From: Anoplopoma fimbria
Taxonomy: Eukaryota > Chordata > Actinopteri > Perciformes > Anoplopomatidae
Length of the DNA: 64,000 nt
Direction of reading: 5' to 3'
Assembly (NCBI RefSeq): GCF_027596085.1
Contig: NC_072460.1
Location: 3,543,512-3,607,511 of the forward strand
Shown here: positions 1-59,953 of the stretch, piece by piece
Position numbering within the stretch: position 1 is the stretch's first letter
How the letters are laid out: each line of letters starts with the position of its first letter
Position numbers and translations under genes: made by a program
The notes under the pieces: model-generated
The model's database searches: none
Told to the model about the DNA's origin: nothing
What the model saw: only the letters and a program-made list of their open reading frames with translations

Positions 1-488
1 ATGTCTTTAATGTCCCAAGATCCCAGATATACAGGGACTATAACGCAAACACGACTGAATGCTTTTCTTTCCTTTTTTCTTCTGGGAAGCCTTGAAGGCA
101 AGTGCCAGCCAATCGGCAGTGAGCGGTTATCATATCCCCCTCATCATTTAAAGTGCTCTGTGTGTGACATGACTGGCAACAGTGCCCATTATGTGTTCTC
201 TGCCTGACAAAACGAGTTCCAGGTGTAAAATCAATTCCCATGAAAATGCCATATAATCACTCCCGACAGATGCCTCTATTAGCGTCCAATCACAGGTCAG
301 CAGACTGAAAACTCACAACCATCTGCTGAGGCAAGAGCGGGTTGTGAGAAAACAACCGATCTTTACCTCGGCCCATCGCCAGAGCCTGAGAAGTCACTCT
401 CCTCTGGCTCTCTGAGATATGCCGGCTTGAATTTATGAATTTTCTAAAGCTTCATGAATTATTATGAGCCCCTATGTATCACCCCCAG
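1..488 (+). other. agrn intron (5' part outside window)
   Basis: Ends at the acceptor before the first visible exon. No coding sequence, RNA gene or repeat recognised. Confidence 0.8.
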
Positions 489-37188
<36,700 letters not shown>

Positions 37189-40055
37189 AACCAGCAGAGA
37201 CAGAATATCGAGAGCAACGGAAAAAAAGAAAATCAAACCCTCCCACTCGCTCCCTCCATAGCGCCCATGTCTCCTGCTGTAATTATTTTCTATTTTTGTA
37301 TACTTTTCATCGCTTTTTATATGGAAAGATAATGAATATGTTTGTTTTGATTTTTATTTGATATATTTTGTCCTTTTTTTTTTTTTTTTTATCTGCACCT
37401 CCATAAACAGAACACACTTTCTTTTTTTTCTTAACTGCCCTGGCCCCTTCATCTTTTTCAAAAAAGCAGGCATCTCTGTTAAAAAGGAGATATTTTATTC
37501 TTGTCAGTTTTGTTGTTTTAAAACAAACGCCAGCTTAAAAAAAAAGAAGAAGAAGAAGAAACGCCTGCTCCTCCCCCCCCCCCGCTCATTACTTGAACAC
37601 TGGTGGACTTCGCCGATGATCTCTGGTTACTGCCTTGTCTTGGTGCCATATATATATCGTCCACATTCCCCAAGCACGGCCTCTACATCCACGAGTACAT
37701 AGACATATACATTCCCCCGTGGGAGCTGCATGCAGTGTGCGCTGTGGTCGGTGTGTGTGCAGCTCTTTGATGCTGCAGCCAGCTGGCGTCTCCAGTCAAG
37801 AAAACTCTGTAATCAGCCCCGCTTGCCCACTGTATTTTCCTAATGGGAATTTTCAGACATCAGTCAAGCTGCTACAGTGAGAAAGTACACAGTCGAAACT
37901 ACTCCATCATCCCCCATCTCACAGCGCAGACTAAAAAAAAAACCAGAAGAAAAGAAAAGAAAAAACTCTCCACTCAATCTGAATCCCATCAGAGCCTTTA
38001 GTTTTGAAATATGACTCACTTACACAGCAACCTGACATGACGGAGAGAGCGCTGCGTTCCACAACGACTCGCATATCATTAGTCATAAGTCAAGACATGA
38101 ATAAATGTTATAAATATAGAGTATATAAATAATACCTGAGACTGTGAATATGTAAGATGGGTTCTCTTTCGGAGAGTTGTGCTTCTCATGTACTGTTGTG
38201 CGTTCTGTTTTTACAATCCGCAGATGTAACTAATGATGACCACTATAAATGCATGCACTTCTGCAGTGTTGGTTTGAATCTGGTTTCTGTTTGTTTGTTT
38301 TATTTACATTTTGTTCCCAAAAAAACAAAAAAACTTTCTAATTGGGAAAATTGTCACTGCTTGGGAGTTTGTTTGTTTTTTGCAATGACTATAAAAAGAT
38401 TCCTTTTTTTCTTCTTATTTCTCAAGAAACTACGGCGCTCAGAATAATGATTTATATTTCTTCATTCTCTGTGTCTTTTTTTGATCTTTTGATTTTTTTT
38501 CTTGGGAGCAGTTAGTTTTGCAGGACTTCTGCAGACTGGTGCATAAGGGGAAGAGTTGTTACCATATCTGACCTTCAGGAGGTGCTGAAAGCAAAGACTG
38601 AAGAATAAAGGACAGACAGAAAGGAGGCGAGGAGAGATCTTATCACAGTGGGAGCGACTACCCTTGGGGATGTCCTGTCAAACAACAATCTGTTGTCAAC
38701 ACAAACAAAAAAAAAAGCTTCAAAAAACTCTGCCTGAGACTTCATTTCTTTTCGCATTTGACCTAGGAGCATTCCTTGGAGGAGTCCTTTTTTTCCGGCT
38801 GTTGAGAGAGAGAGAGAAAGAGAGCGAGCGAGAGAGAGACTGTGATGTTGTTGTGACCTTTTTGAAGCCATAACAGCCGCAAAAATGGGAGGAGATGCAT
38901 AATCCTACAGTACTTGCAAATTAACATAGTAACGCATGGGTTTGTATAACTAGTGCGAATTCTGTAACATTCAGTGAACTGATGCAACGCGGAGTCGTCC
39001 TTGCTGAACCACAATAAGCTGCGATGACCCGACTTAAGGACACTTGTTTTGATATGAGAACTTTGGCAATATTCTAAGACAAAATCATGCCTGTTCGTGG
39101 TTGAGTATCAAATGGTCTTGTGCTATTTTCTATTTGTTTTCCTTTCTTAAGTTCTTAATTATGTTTTCAATTCTTAAATCATCAAACAACCTGTTTTTGT
39201 ACAGCCCTGCAATTTTTAAGTGTAAATTTAGCAAATGTGTTATCTGTGGAGGTTTATGTTTTTTAGTAATATACACTGGAACCATGTCTGACTTGTCCGT
39301 TGGCCCACACCATGATATACTTACAGTATGTACATGGGGGAGGGATAGCCCTAAAGCTACCACTGTGTGCATTCACGCTCCGAGTGTCCACACTGGACCA
39401 GGAAACCCTCTCCTGGTGTCCCAAAAAAGACACGTTTGAATTCCAGCACTCACTCTATTAACCTTAGACTGGTCTTATTTTACAACACCGTCCTTTGAAT
39501 TCGATCTATTCAGGTGGTGACGCTTAACAAAGGAGAGATCCCTGTGTATTTGGAAGGACTCAAGAACAATAAAAGACAATTGCAGTCTATGGTTTGGGTG
39601 GAAACTATTTGCCTTAAAAACCGCTCACCTCGACTCAGAGCAGGTGACAAAGACGTCATCCATATAACTGTTTCCTTATTTTAGCCGGTGTATTAGCCTC
39701 ATCCCCATAATGTAAAGGAGTAATACATAATAATAATAATGATAATTATATTAGTAATAATGCTCATACACAAAAAAAAAAAAAAATCCCTGGGGACCTC
39801 TGCAAATGTCCCCTCTGGCTTTTTACAAAAAATCTTCTATTTACTGTTTTTTGGAATCTATTTTCTGTTCCTTATTTATGTCTACATGTGGATTACCCTC
39901 CATGTCTGGCCTCTGTAAACTACTGTCTGACTGCGCAAACCTCCTCAAAGGGCAGTGCACCGAGTAAGAGTGGCATGACCTGAACATTACTAACTTTATG
40001 ACCTTTGTCTTGTGTTCCTACCACCATGAAATAAAATGTCAACCAATGGAGCCCA
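37189..40055 (+). other. agrn: agrn 3' UTR (end inferred)
   Basis: No coding exon is visible after the stop. The stretch is AT-rich with T runs (about 37373-37390), an A and GAA run near 37540-37560, and a C run near 37567-37583. AATAAA hexamers occur at 38100-38105, 38604-38609, 39568-39573 and 40030-40035. The first, at 37184-37189, overlaps the stop codon and is unlikely to be used. I end the UTR after the last hexamer because a GT-rich stretch follows it. Shorter alternative ends are equally possible. ORFs in this stretch have no family features and were left out. Confidence 0.6.
40030..40035 (+). terminator. candidate agrn polyadenylation signal (AATAAA)
   Basis: AATAAA lies about 20-25 nt before a plausible cleavage zone and is followed by a GT-rich element (TTTTGATTGTGTC near 40068-40080). 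It is the most distal and best-supported of four hexamers in the UTR. Only 3'-end sequencing could show which is used. Confidence 0.45.
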
Positions 40056-43000
40056 TTCTTGTCAGAAGTTTTGATTGTGTCATAGTCTGGAGATGATTTG
40101 CATTTCAACAACTCTTAGAATGGTAAGGATGGTGCTGTTCTATATTTTCAGAACTCTCAACAAATCCTGTGAAAAGATCTAAACCAACAATGTGTTAGTG
40201 TGTCTCTCAATGCTTTCCAACCTACCTACCCTGTCACCAGGACCAATCTTCACAGAAGATGTGTATCTTTAAAAACAGGTAACAGATATATACTTATATA
40301 AACTAGTAAGTACCCAAAGCCCGCCTGCTTGGGAACTGCACTGTATTTCTTAAACAAAAGTTACTCAAACTATAGTAAATAGTGTATTTTTGCAGGGACT
40401 ATTTTCAGATGTGGAATAATACACATTTGGTGTGGTTTGAGTATTAATCACACCCGGATGGTGGATGTGTTATTGACTCAAAATAAGCTACAGTACCAGA
40501 GTTGAACGTAACATTTTTATTCTTGATTTTGGAAATTGTGATTCAAAAAATGTTTATACTCAAGGCCCACTTACAAGTTTTTTCCGGAGCTTTCAACCTA
40601 CTGGGGAAGAATGTGAAATGTGGAATGAAGAGAGCCCACTATATGATGTATATCTACAGGTTCAGGTCTGTTAACATCGCAATTATCAAGTACAATTTAG
40701 GGGGAAAGCTCTATTATCTTATCAATTCACACTGTTAAGTTAAGACTCAAAGGGCCAGTGTGTAGTATTTCTGGAAATCTATTAGCAGAAATGATTATAA
40801 TATTCATAACTATGTTTTTCTAAGTGTATAATCACCTGAAACTAAGAATAATGTTTCTACATTAGCCCAGAACAGAGAAACCAAACACTTGCTCTCCAGA
40901 AATCCTTTTGCATTTTAACGTTACCTACACTGTACCTTTAAATCTGTGGTCAGTCTTAATGAGACGTATCTGCTGAGTATCCGTTTTGATGGAAAAGTCT
41001 AAGACAAACAGTGTATTTCCGAATCAAAAGAAAATCAAAGTCTCACGCTGTACACACGTCAATAAACAATATTTCTGGCTACGTTGATATTTACTTCTTA
41101 TAATTCAAATCACCTTCAGCAATCTGTTGTGCCCTCCTGCTAATTGAAAGCCTGGACTTCAAGAGAAAGAAACGACTATTGCAAAGATTCATACATCATT
41201 CAGTACATCCCAACAAGCCTGAGAATGGATGAGATTAACGGATTCCTTGCTAATGACAGAGAAGGACACTGCATCTTGTGTTGTGTTAATTAAAACTATA
41301 TGGAATGGTGTGAAGGATATAGTTTTGCTCAGTGAGGGATCCCTCTGGGGAAAGATCGTTTACAAGTTAATAGGCATGAATGGCTTGATTAAAGGGTTTT
41401 CCCGGAATTCAAATCAAAACAAAATACGAGATACAGATATAGAACCAAATAATGAAACAGAGGATCATTGTTTGGCTGACACCCAGTGGAGCTCGAGGGT
41501 TAAAGCGGCTCGGGGGTGAAATATTTCTTTCCGAGGACACAAGATTCACAGAACCAAGGAGACGAAGAAATCTAAGTTTGATTCATGTGTTGAGAGAAGG
41601 AAGATCTAAGAGGCAGCTGGAGAAGATGTGCTGTCTTAATACTTATTGGGGAATGCAGTTTGTTCAAAGGGCAAAGTGAAGTTATGAATTATGCAACAAA
41701 CTCCTCGACCTCTTCAGATGAAATTTCATCAGAGCTTCCAACGTGAGCCAAACACAGGCCCTGGAGTCCACGACATCATCTGCTGAAGTAGACACTGTTT
41801 TTAGAAAAATCGCTGAATGAACTTCCAAGAATGTTTTCTAAAAATGTTGGACAGTTACTCCCCCTAAAATAAAGACTGCACCCTCGCTACATTTCACCCC
41901 CTTTTGTTGGATAAAGTTCCTCTCTCACAGCTTTTAATGTCCCCATGGTAATAAAAGTTCTTTCTCTCCCCAGCTGTCCAGCTGCGTCACTCTCAGTATA
42001 AGTCCTCTTTGTTTCCCTTCCCCGATTTTTTTCAATCTTTGGACGGGCAGATTTGCAAGTCTCAAGGCAAAAGGGGTCAAAGGCCACAAACCCATAGAAG
42101 CAGCCACCTCGGGGTAGATGGGACATCCTGGTTTCCATTCCCTTGGGTGGGGAACCAGGCTTTGTGCTCTTGAGTCTTTTTGTCCTTCCTAGACTCAACA
42201 GGACATCAGTCTGCATGGTGATAAAAGGTGGACGTTTCAGTCCAGGAACCTTGTCATGTATTCTTTAAATCAGTCAATCTCTAGCAAACACCACTATTTT
42301 GTTTTAGAAATTTGTATTTTTTCGTATTCTTCCAGGCATCCATTCATTTTATTTCTGTATGGTGTGAGTGTAGGTTTATTTACTGTTGCGATGCAGTGTG
42401 GTCTTTTTGTGCACATGGAACACTTGGGTAATATATCCAAAACATAAAAATGTTATTTACCTTTAAGGTTATTTCACTTTGCTCACTCCTCAAAAGGACA
42501 TTTTTAAACTGCACCTCAAAGCAGCAGCTTTGGGGGGTTAAAGCTTTTATATCCTGATTATTTTTCAATTACAGTCAAGGGACCATGTTTAATGGCCACA
42601 ATTACAATGTTTAAGGTCACCAATGCTTGTATTTGCACTCCCAACACAACAACACACACAAGCAGTAAAACACAGCTTGATTGACCTTTTTTCTCAGACA
42701 TGTGCAGAAGCCAAAGAGAGCTAATTTATCACCTCAAAAATGTGCCTGTCGCTGCAGCAGTAAAAAAAGGTTTCCCATCATCCTTAAAACATCAACCGCC
42801 CAATAAATGGTAATGACTTTGTTTTTCGAGTCCCTCAGTCTTTTATCAATCACGTTCAGCACTAAACACTTAATGTGCACTCAGTGTTATCCCCATATTC
42901 AGCCATTTCTCACCCTCCTCATCAATTTCCACTGTGTATCGATCAGCGACTAATGCCCTCCCATTGTGCGACACCATCGTTTTAACTGATCATGAGGCCC

Positions 43001-43975
43001 AAACAATAAACCCTATGTTCCAACCTGTGTATCCTGCCTGAAGCACATTTCATCTGGCAGAGAAAAAAAAAACCGTCTACTCTGGCAACAGTGAACGCCA
43101 CGGAGAGAAGAAACTCCCTCTCCATCATCACTGTGTTTGTATGTAGGCTGCAGCAGCACACTGGGTCAAACAGTGGAAAAGCAAATCCATAGATGTGAAG
43201 CCGGTGAGCTCACAGAGAATTGCATAAGCCCATCCATCCCCGAGTAGATTAACCTCCACTGATGGTGACGTCAATGCTGCCCTGCCTCTCTCTTCCTCCT
43301 CTCCACCCCACCAACTCCAGAGCGGGGAGGCTGTCCCATCATCAGGATACAACGCAAGAGGAAGACCTGCTTTCTCTTTCAGAAGACAATAGCAGAGCTT
43401 TACAATAGCAGAAAAATAGTTAATTACTATTGTATTATTGGTGGAAATAAAATAAATAAATTGGCAAAAGAAATAGTGGATAATACTGAGAGACAGCCTT
43501 TATTTCCCAGTATCCTACACTACAAATAGACAGGTGTCTGACCTTTAAAGGACATTATCATAGCGAATACTACAAATGTAAATCAATAGGTCTTTCAATT
43601 TTGCAACTAATCATATTAAACTTTTAACATAAGCAAAGTCCATTCTTCCAGGTTACAGCATGGACAGCAGCTTAAAAACAAATATGTCTGTGTTCTGTTT
43701 TAGCTTCTTCATTAATGAAAAGCTATACAGTCACAGGTGTGCTGTTTTGAGTGTGGCCCTCATAGTTAAAGTTTATGAGGCCTCTGATATTTACTTAGAA
43801 ATGTCAGGGAACTTTCATAATGTGTTCTAGGTGCATCAAGGTAGCTGGGGTGAATCTGAACAGGACCGGGAGAGAAGGCTGTCCTGCAAAATAAAAGTCA
43901 AAATGTCATATTTGACAAAAAAGGAAGGATGATAAGCTTAATAACCTCGGAATTGTTCAAATAAATTAGCCTTTT
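40056..43975. other. agrn-ptpn11 intergenic region, left part
   Basis: Contains the degenerate dispersed repeat at 40748-40943. ORFs at 41229-41519 (+) and 41887-42216 (-) have no recognisable domain, splice context or promoter and are probably chance. Otherwise plain AT-rich DNA. Confidence 0.7.
40748..40943. repeat. degenerate dispersed repeat, probable
   Basis: Starts AAGGGCCAGTGTGTAGTATT and includes TATAATCACCTGAAACTAAG and AGCCCAGAACAGAGAAACCA, ending ACGTTACCTACACTGTACCT. I recall this series of words from a repeat common in perciform fish. No terminal repeats or coding sequence are visible, so the class is unknown. Confidence 0.45.
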
Positions 43976-45640
43976 TTTCAAATCGATTTTATCATATCAT
44001 ATTTTTATTTTTTATGAATATGAATAAAAATAGAAAGAGGTTGGAATACTGCAGCATGAACAGGATATTAAAAAAAATACGTTGTTTTTTTTAAATATGA
44101 TATGAAGAGGAATATCTCAAATGGGTTTTATCATATGATATATATATATATCATTATTTTTTTTTTTATAAATATGAATAAAAATAGAAAGAAGTTGGAA
44201 TACTGCAGCATGAACAGGATATAAAAAAAATACATATATATATTTTTTTTTTTTAAAAAAAAATATGATATGAAGAGGAATATCTCAAATGGGTTTTATC
44301 ATATCATATATATATTTTTTTTTTTTTTTTTTATAAATATGAATAAAAATAGAAAGAAGTTGGAATACTGCAGCATGAACAGGATATAAAAAAAATACGT
44401 AATTTTTAAAAAAAAAAATATGATATGAAGAGGAATATCTCAAATGGGTTTTATCATATCATATATATATTTTTTTTTTTTTTTTATAAATATGAATAAA
44501 AATAGAAAGAGGTTGGAATACTGCAGCATGAACAGGATATAAAAAAAAATAGGTTTTTTTTTTAAAAAATATGATATGAAGAGGAATATCTCAAATGGGT
44601 TTTATCATATCATATATATATTTTTTATTTTTTTATAAATATGAATAAAAATAGAAAGAAGTTGGAATACTGCAGCATGAACAGGATATTAAAAAAAATA
44701 CGTTTTTAAAAAAAAATATGATATGAAGAGGAATATCTCAAATAAGATAAGATAATCATAATATAAGATAATTTTTATTAGTTTATAAATATGAATAAAA
44801 ATAGAAAGAGTTAAAGTGCACACAAGAGACATAGTAAAGAAAGACAAGTTTTTTAAAAATAAAAAATGAAGAGGAATAAAATAAAAATAAAAAAACAAGT
44901 ATTATAAATAAGCAATAAAAAAGTAGAAAAACACAATAACTGAAATATAATATTTACAGACAGAAAAAAACTATTTTAACTATTATTGCACATGTTTTTA
45001 TTGTCATGTGTCATGTAAATATCTCAAATGGGTTTTATCATATCATATATATGGGTTTTATCATATTTTTTTTTTTTTTTATAAATATGAATAAAAATAG
45101 AAAGAGGTTGGAATACTGCAGCATGAACAGGATATAAAAAAAATACGTTTTTTTTAAAAAAAAAATATGATATGAAGAGGAATATCTCAAATGGGTTTTA
45201 TCATATCATATATATATGAACAGGATTTTATGATATGAAGAGGAATATCTCAAATGGGTTTTATCATATATATATATTTTTTTATAAATATGAATAAAAA
45301 TAGAAAGAAGTTGGAATACTGCAGCATGAACAGGATATTCGTTTTTAAAAAAAAAATATGATATGAAGAGGAAAAAAATGGGTTTTATCATATCATATAT
45401 ATATCGATTTTTAATAATTTTTTTTTTTATAAATATGAATATAAAAAGAAAGGAATATCTCAAATGGGATATTTAATCATATCATGATATATATCTCAAA
45501 TGGGTTTTTTTATATTTTTTTTTATAAATATGAATAAAAATAGAAAGAAGTTGGAATACTGCAGCATGAACAGGATATAAAAAAAATACGTTTTTAAAAA
45601 AAAAATATGATATGAAGAGGAATATCTCAAATGGGTTGTA
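43976..45640. repeat. AT-rich tandem array beside the ptpn11 promoter
   Basis: About eight copies of a unit whose best conserved core is TTGGAATACTGCAGCATGAA. The core begins at 44041, 44195, 44360, 44513, 44662, 45108, 45311 and 45551. The first five are 149-165 bp apart; later spacings are irregular (203 and 240 bp) and one gap of 446 bp holds a different repeat. Each unit also has ATAAATATGAATAAAAATAG, a run of T, a run of A, ATATGATATGAAGAGGAA and TATCTCAAATGGG. ORFs across the array on the minus strand are artefacts of low complexity. Confidence 0.9.
44741..45016. repeat. diverged dispersed repeat inside the tandem array
   Basis: It interrupts the array with AATAAGATAAGATAAT, then CACAAGAGACATAGTAAAG, GTATTATAAATAAGCAATAA and ACAATAACTGAAATATAAT. 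The same motifs occur in the same order at 18019-18275. Its first part is chimeric, since it contains array sequence (ATAAATATGAATAAAAATAG at about 44781-44806) where the other copy has different DNA. This suggests rearrangement or gene conversion between the two. Confidence 0.7.
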
Positions 45641-45688
45641 AAAAAAAATAAACATAAAAATAACACAAAATCAAGGCCTTTGTTTTGA

Positions 45689-45826
45689 AGGCGCCAGCCG
45701 GAAGCCGTGTGTGGGCAGTGCTGCGTCTCTTCACGCAGCTTCCACGGAGCTTCTCACTCTTCACGGAGACCCAGCGGAGGCTCGAGGGGAACGTCTGCGG
45801 ACACTTGGCCGCTTCCAGAGACTGCT
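45689..45826 (+). promoter_or_regulatory. ptpn11: ptpn11 5' UTR and probable core promoter
   Basis: About 138 bp with roughly 13 CpG dinucleotides, in sharp contrast with the AT-rich DNA on its left. It includes an ETS-type site CCGGAAG at 45698-45704 next to GGCGCC. No TATA box is evident, which fits a TATA-less housekeeping-type promoter. The transcription start is not determined, so UTR and promoter cannot be separated here. The tandem array ends about 50 bp upstream. Confidence 0.5.
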
Positions 45827-57640
<11,814 letters not shown>

Positions 57641-58364
57641 TAATCCGACTGTTCTCACCGGTTCAAAGCTCAGCCCTGAGAACAAACAAAGCTCTGGTGC
57701 TGTCCCGCTGAATGGGGTGATTAGAGAGGCAAAAGTCTTCCAATTCACTGTGGTTGTCCGTCTGAGAAAGAGGAGTGACCCTGCTGCTTTGACTGAAGTG
57801 GGAAGTTCACCACTCGGAAGCGGGCGAGGCCTCGGATTCTCTGAAATTCCTACTCGTGGCTCACCAAGTGATGTAAGGTTTTGTCTGCGGGTAGACGGAT
57901 AGCGTTTGAACTAAAGTTGTTTTGTGCAAGCGTTTTAACGGACATGTTGAATAACAGATCTGGAATATGCGATTTGGTAACATCGTGCCACAAAATTTGC
58001 CAGAAAGTCATAATTCGGGCAGCAGGGTGGCACTGAGGTGAGTTAGACAAGCACGTCCATGTGTCGCTCATGCCCTAAAACATATTTATTTATCTATAAC
58101 TCTATAAATGCCAGTCCTGGTGTGTTGCAGTGAATGTGAACTTTCTGGTAAGTTGGAGGACTCGCCACTTCATGCTGTGGTGATTACAGAGAGCAGGAAA
58201 CAAACTGGGATGGAAGAAGACAGAGTTTGAAGAGTGGCACTTCCCTGGCAACGGAAGCTTTTAAGAGATACATCAGTCCGGCCAAGCGCCTGGAAGAAAG
58301 CCCAAACGCATTTGTTACTCTGTGCCTGTAGCTGCGGCTGGCATAGAAAAAGGGAGAGGCTGTT

Positions 58365-58370
<6 letters not shown>

Positions 58371-58437
<67 letters not shown>

Positions 58438-58447
58438 GCGTGTGTGT
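58371..58447. repeat. (TG)n microsatellite in ptpn11 intron 2
   Basis: About 77 bases of TG with two CG interruptions near its end. Confidence 0.97.
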
Positions 58448-58599
58448 AAAAGAAACAGTGACATAAAAAGGAAAAGGAAACAGTGAAGTTAGACCGGCAG
58501 CTGCTAGCTTTTAAATAATGTTAAAGAGTGAGGGACCTGTTAAGGCTTTGACCTTCACTGCCTGTGGTTAGTGTGCATATGTGTCTGTGGTGTCGTAAA

Positions 58600-58600
<1 letters not shown>

Positions 58601-58630
<30 letters not shown>
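58601..58630. repeat. (CA)15 microsatellite
   Basis: Thirty bases of CA, with a shorter CA run again near 58685-58704. Confidence 0.95.
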
Positions 58631-58632
<2 letters not shown>

Positions 58633-59895
58633 AAGGTCGGTGGGCAGGTTTGCAGCCACAGTTTGTGGTCGTGACAGACTTAAACACACATACACACACA
58701 CACAGACAGGTCAAGTGGCTAGTGTGCAGGACCGCACCACCTGCTAGAGAAGCTTTGGTCACATTGAGGTAAGAGGAAGGAGGAGGCAAGCAGACCTGAT
58801 ATTAATTAGAGTTCGAAATAACACAATTGCAAGACTTTTTTCATCTTACAAATGAAAAGTTATAATTCATAAGTAATTATATTTATGCCGATACAGCCTT
58901 AACATGGTGTCTGATGTGAACTACAGTTAGCAAAACAGATATTGTTGTTAAAATGACATTAATCATAGTCAGTTCACCAATTTAAAGTGATATTCTGGGC
59001 TACTATAACGTTTACCAATATCCTGTTGTTACTTTTGCTGGCTGCTGTTCAGCAAAATCTACTTGCTTGAACATTTGTCTTTTTTACCCCAAGCTAGCGA
59101 TTTGTATCTTTTTGAATAAGTAAAATTTTGATTTGAGATTTAAGGTGAAATTAGAAGATTAAATACATTCTCAGGAAATTAATTAAAGCCATGGTGTTCA
59201 AAATCTTAGGGAAAAGCATCCGGGTATCTTGCAAAAAAACTGACAATTTAACTTTTTTATAACCAAATCTTCACAACAAAAACGTTTGTATCTGTACATT
59301 AACTTAATATCTCATACTTAATGCCTTTTTAGTGATTGCTAAATGCCTTGCAATTGGGCATACATAAATATTTCAGCACAAAAAGTTTCTGTGCTATTTT
59401 GAACAAAAAGCCAACATAAACTTATGCCCCTCTTTTTTATAAAAACCCCTGTAACCTCAAAACTTGAAAAGTGACAGAGGGGCAACACGGAATAGCAGTG
59501 AGTTCTGCGTTATCCATGTCTGTCCTGCCACAATATACTGTTTCTCAGGAATTTTAGTCAACTATAGGGCCTCTCAACCAAACCTGTAGCTATTACAAGA
59601 GTTATACAGCTCCAGTACACCGTCATCAGTGCAAAATAAAAATTGTACAAAAGTGTAAAATATGAACATGTCATAAAATATCAATAGCCTAATCGTTTGA
59701 TCTTTTCAAATCAGATGTTCAGGAGCTTTTTGCTTTTGTGGGTTTTCACTGGTTATAATGTGCCAAATAAAGTCTGTGAAATGTAGAAAATATTGGAACA
59801 TACTGAAGATAATTACTTAATTATTCTGTATCTACTGAAGCTATTCTTAGCTTGCATATCATGCTTTCGAACTCTATCTCCATTTCAAACACAAC

Positions 59896-59905
59896 ACGCA
59901 CACGC

Positions 59906-59946
<41 letters not shown>
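59896..59946. repeat. (CA)n microsatellite, 5' part interrupted
   Basis: CACACG variants give way to pure CA from 59911. Confidence 0.95.

Positions 59947-59953
<7 letters not shown>

Noticed and set aside
41229..41519. 96-residue + strand ORF in the intergenic region
   Set aside because: No recognisable domain, no splice or promoter context, and composition like the surrounding DNA.
41887..42216. 109-residue - strand ORF in the intergenic region
   Set aside because: No family similarity that I can see; a chance ORF of this size is expected in this much DNA.
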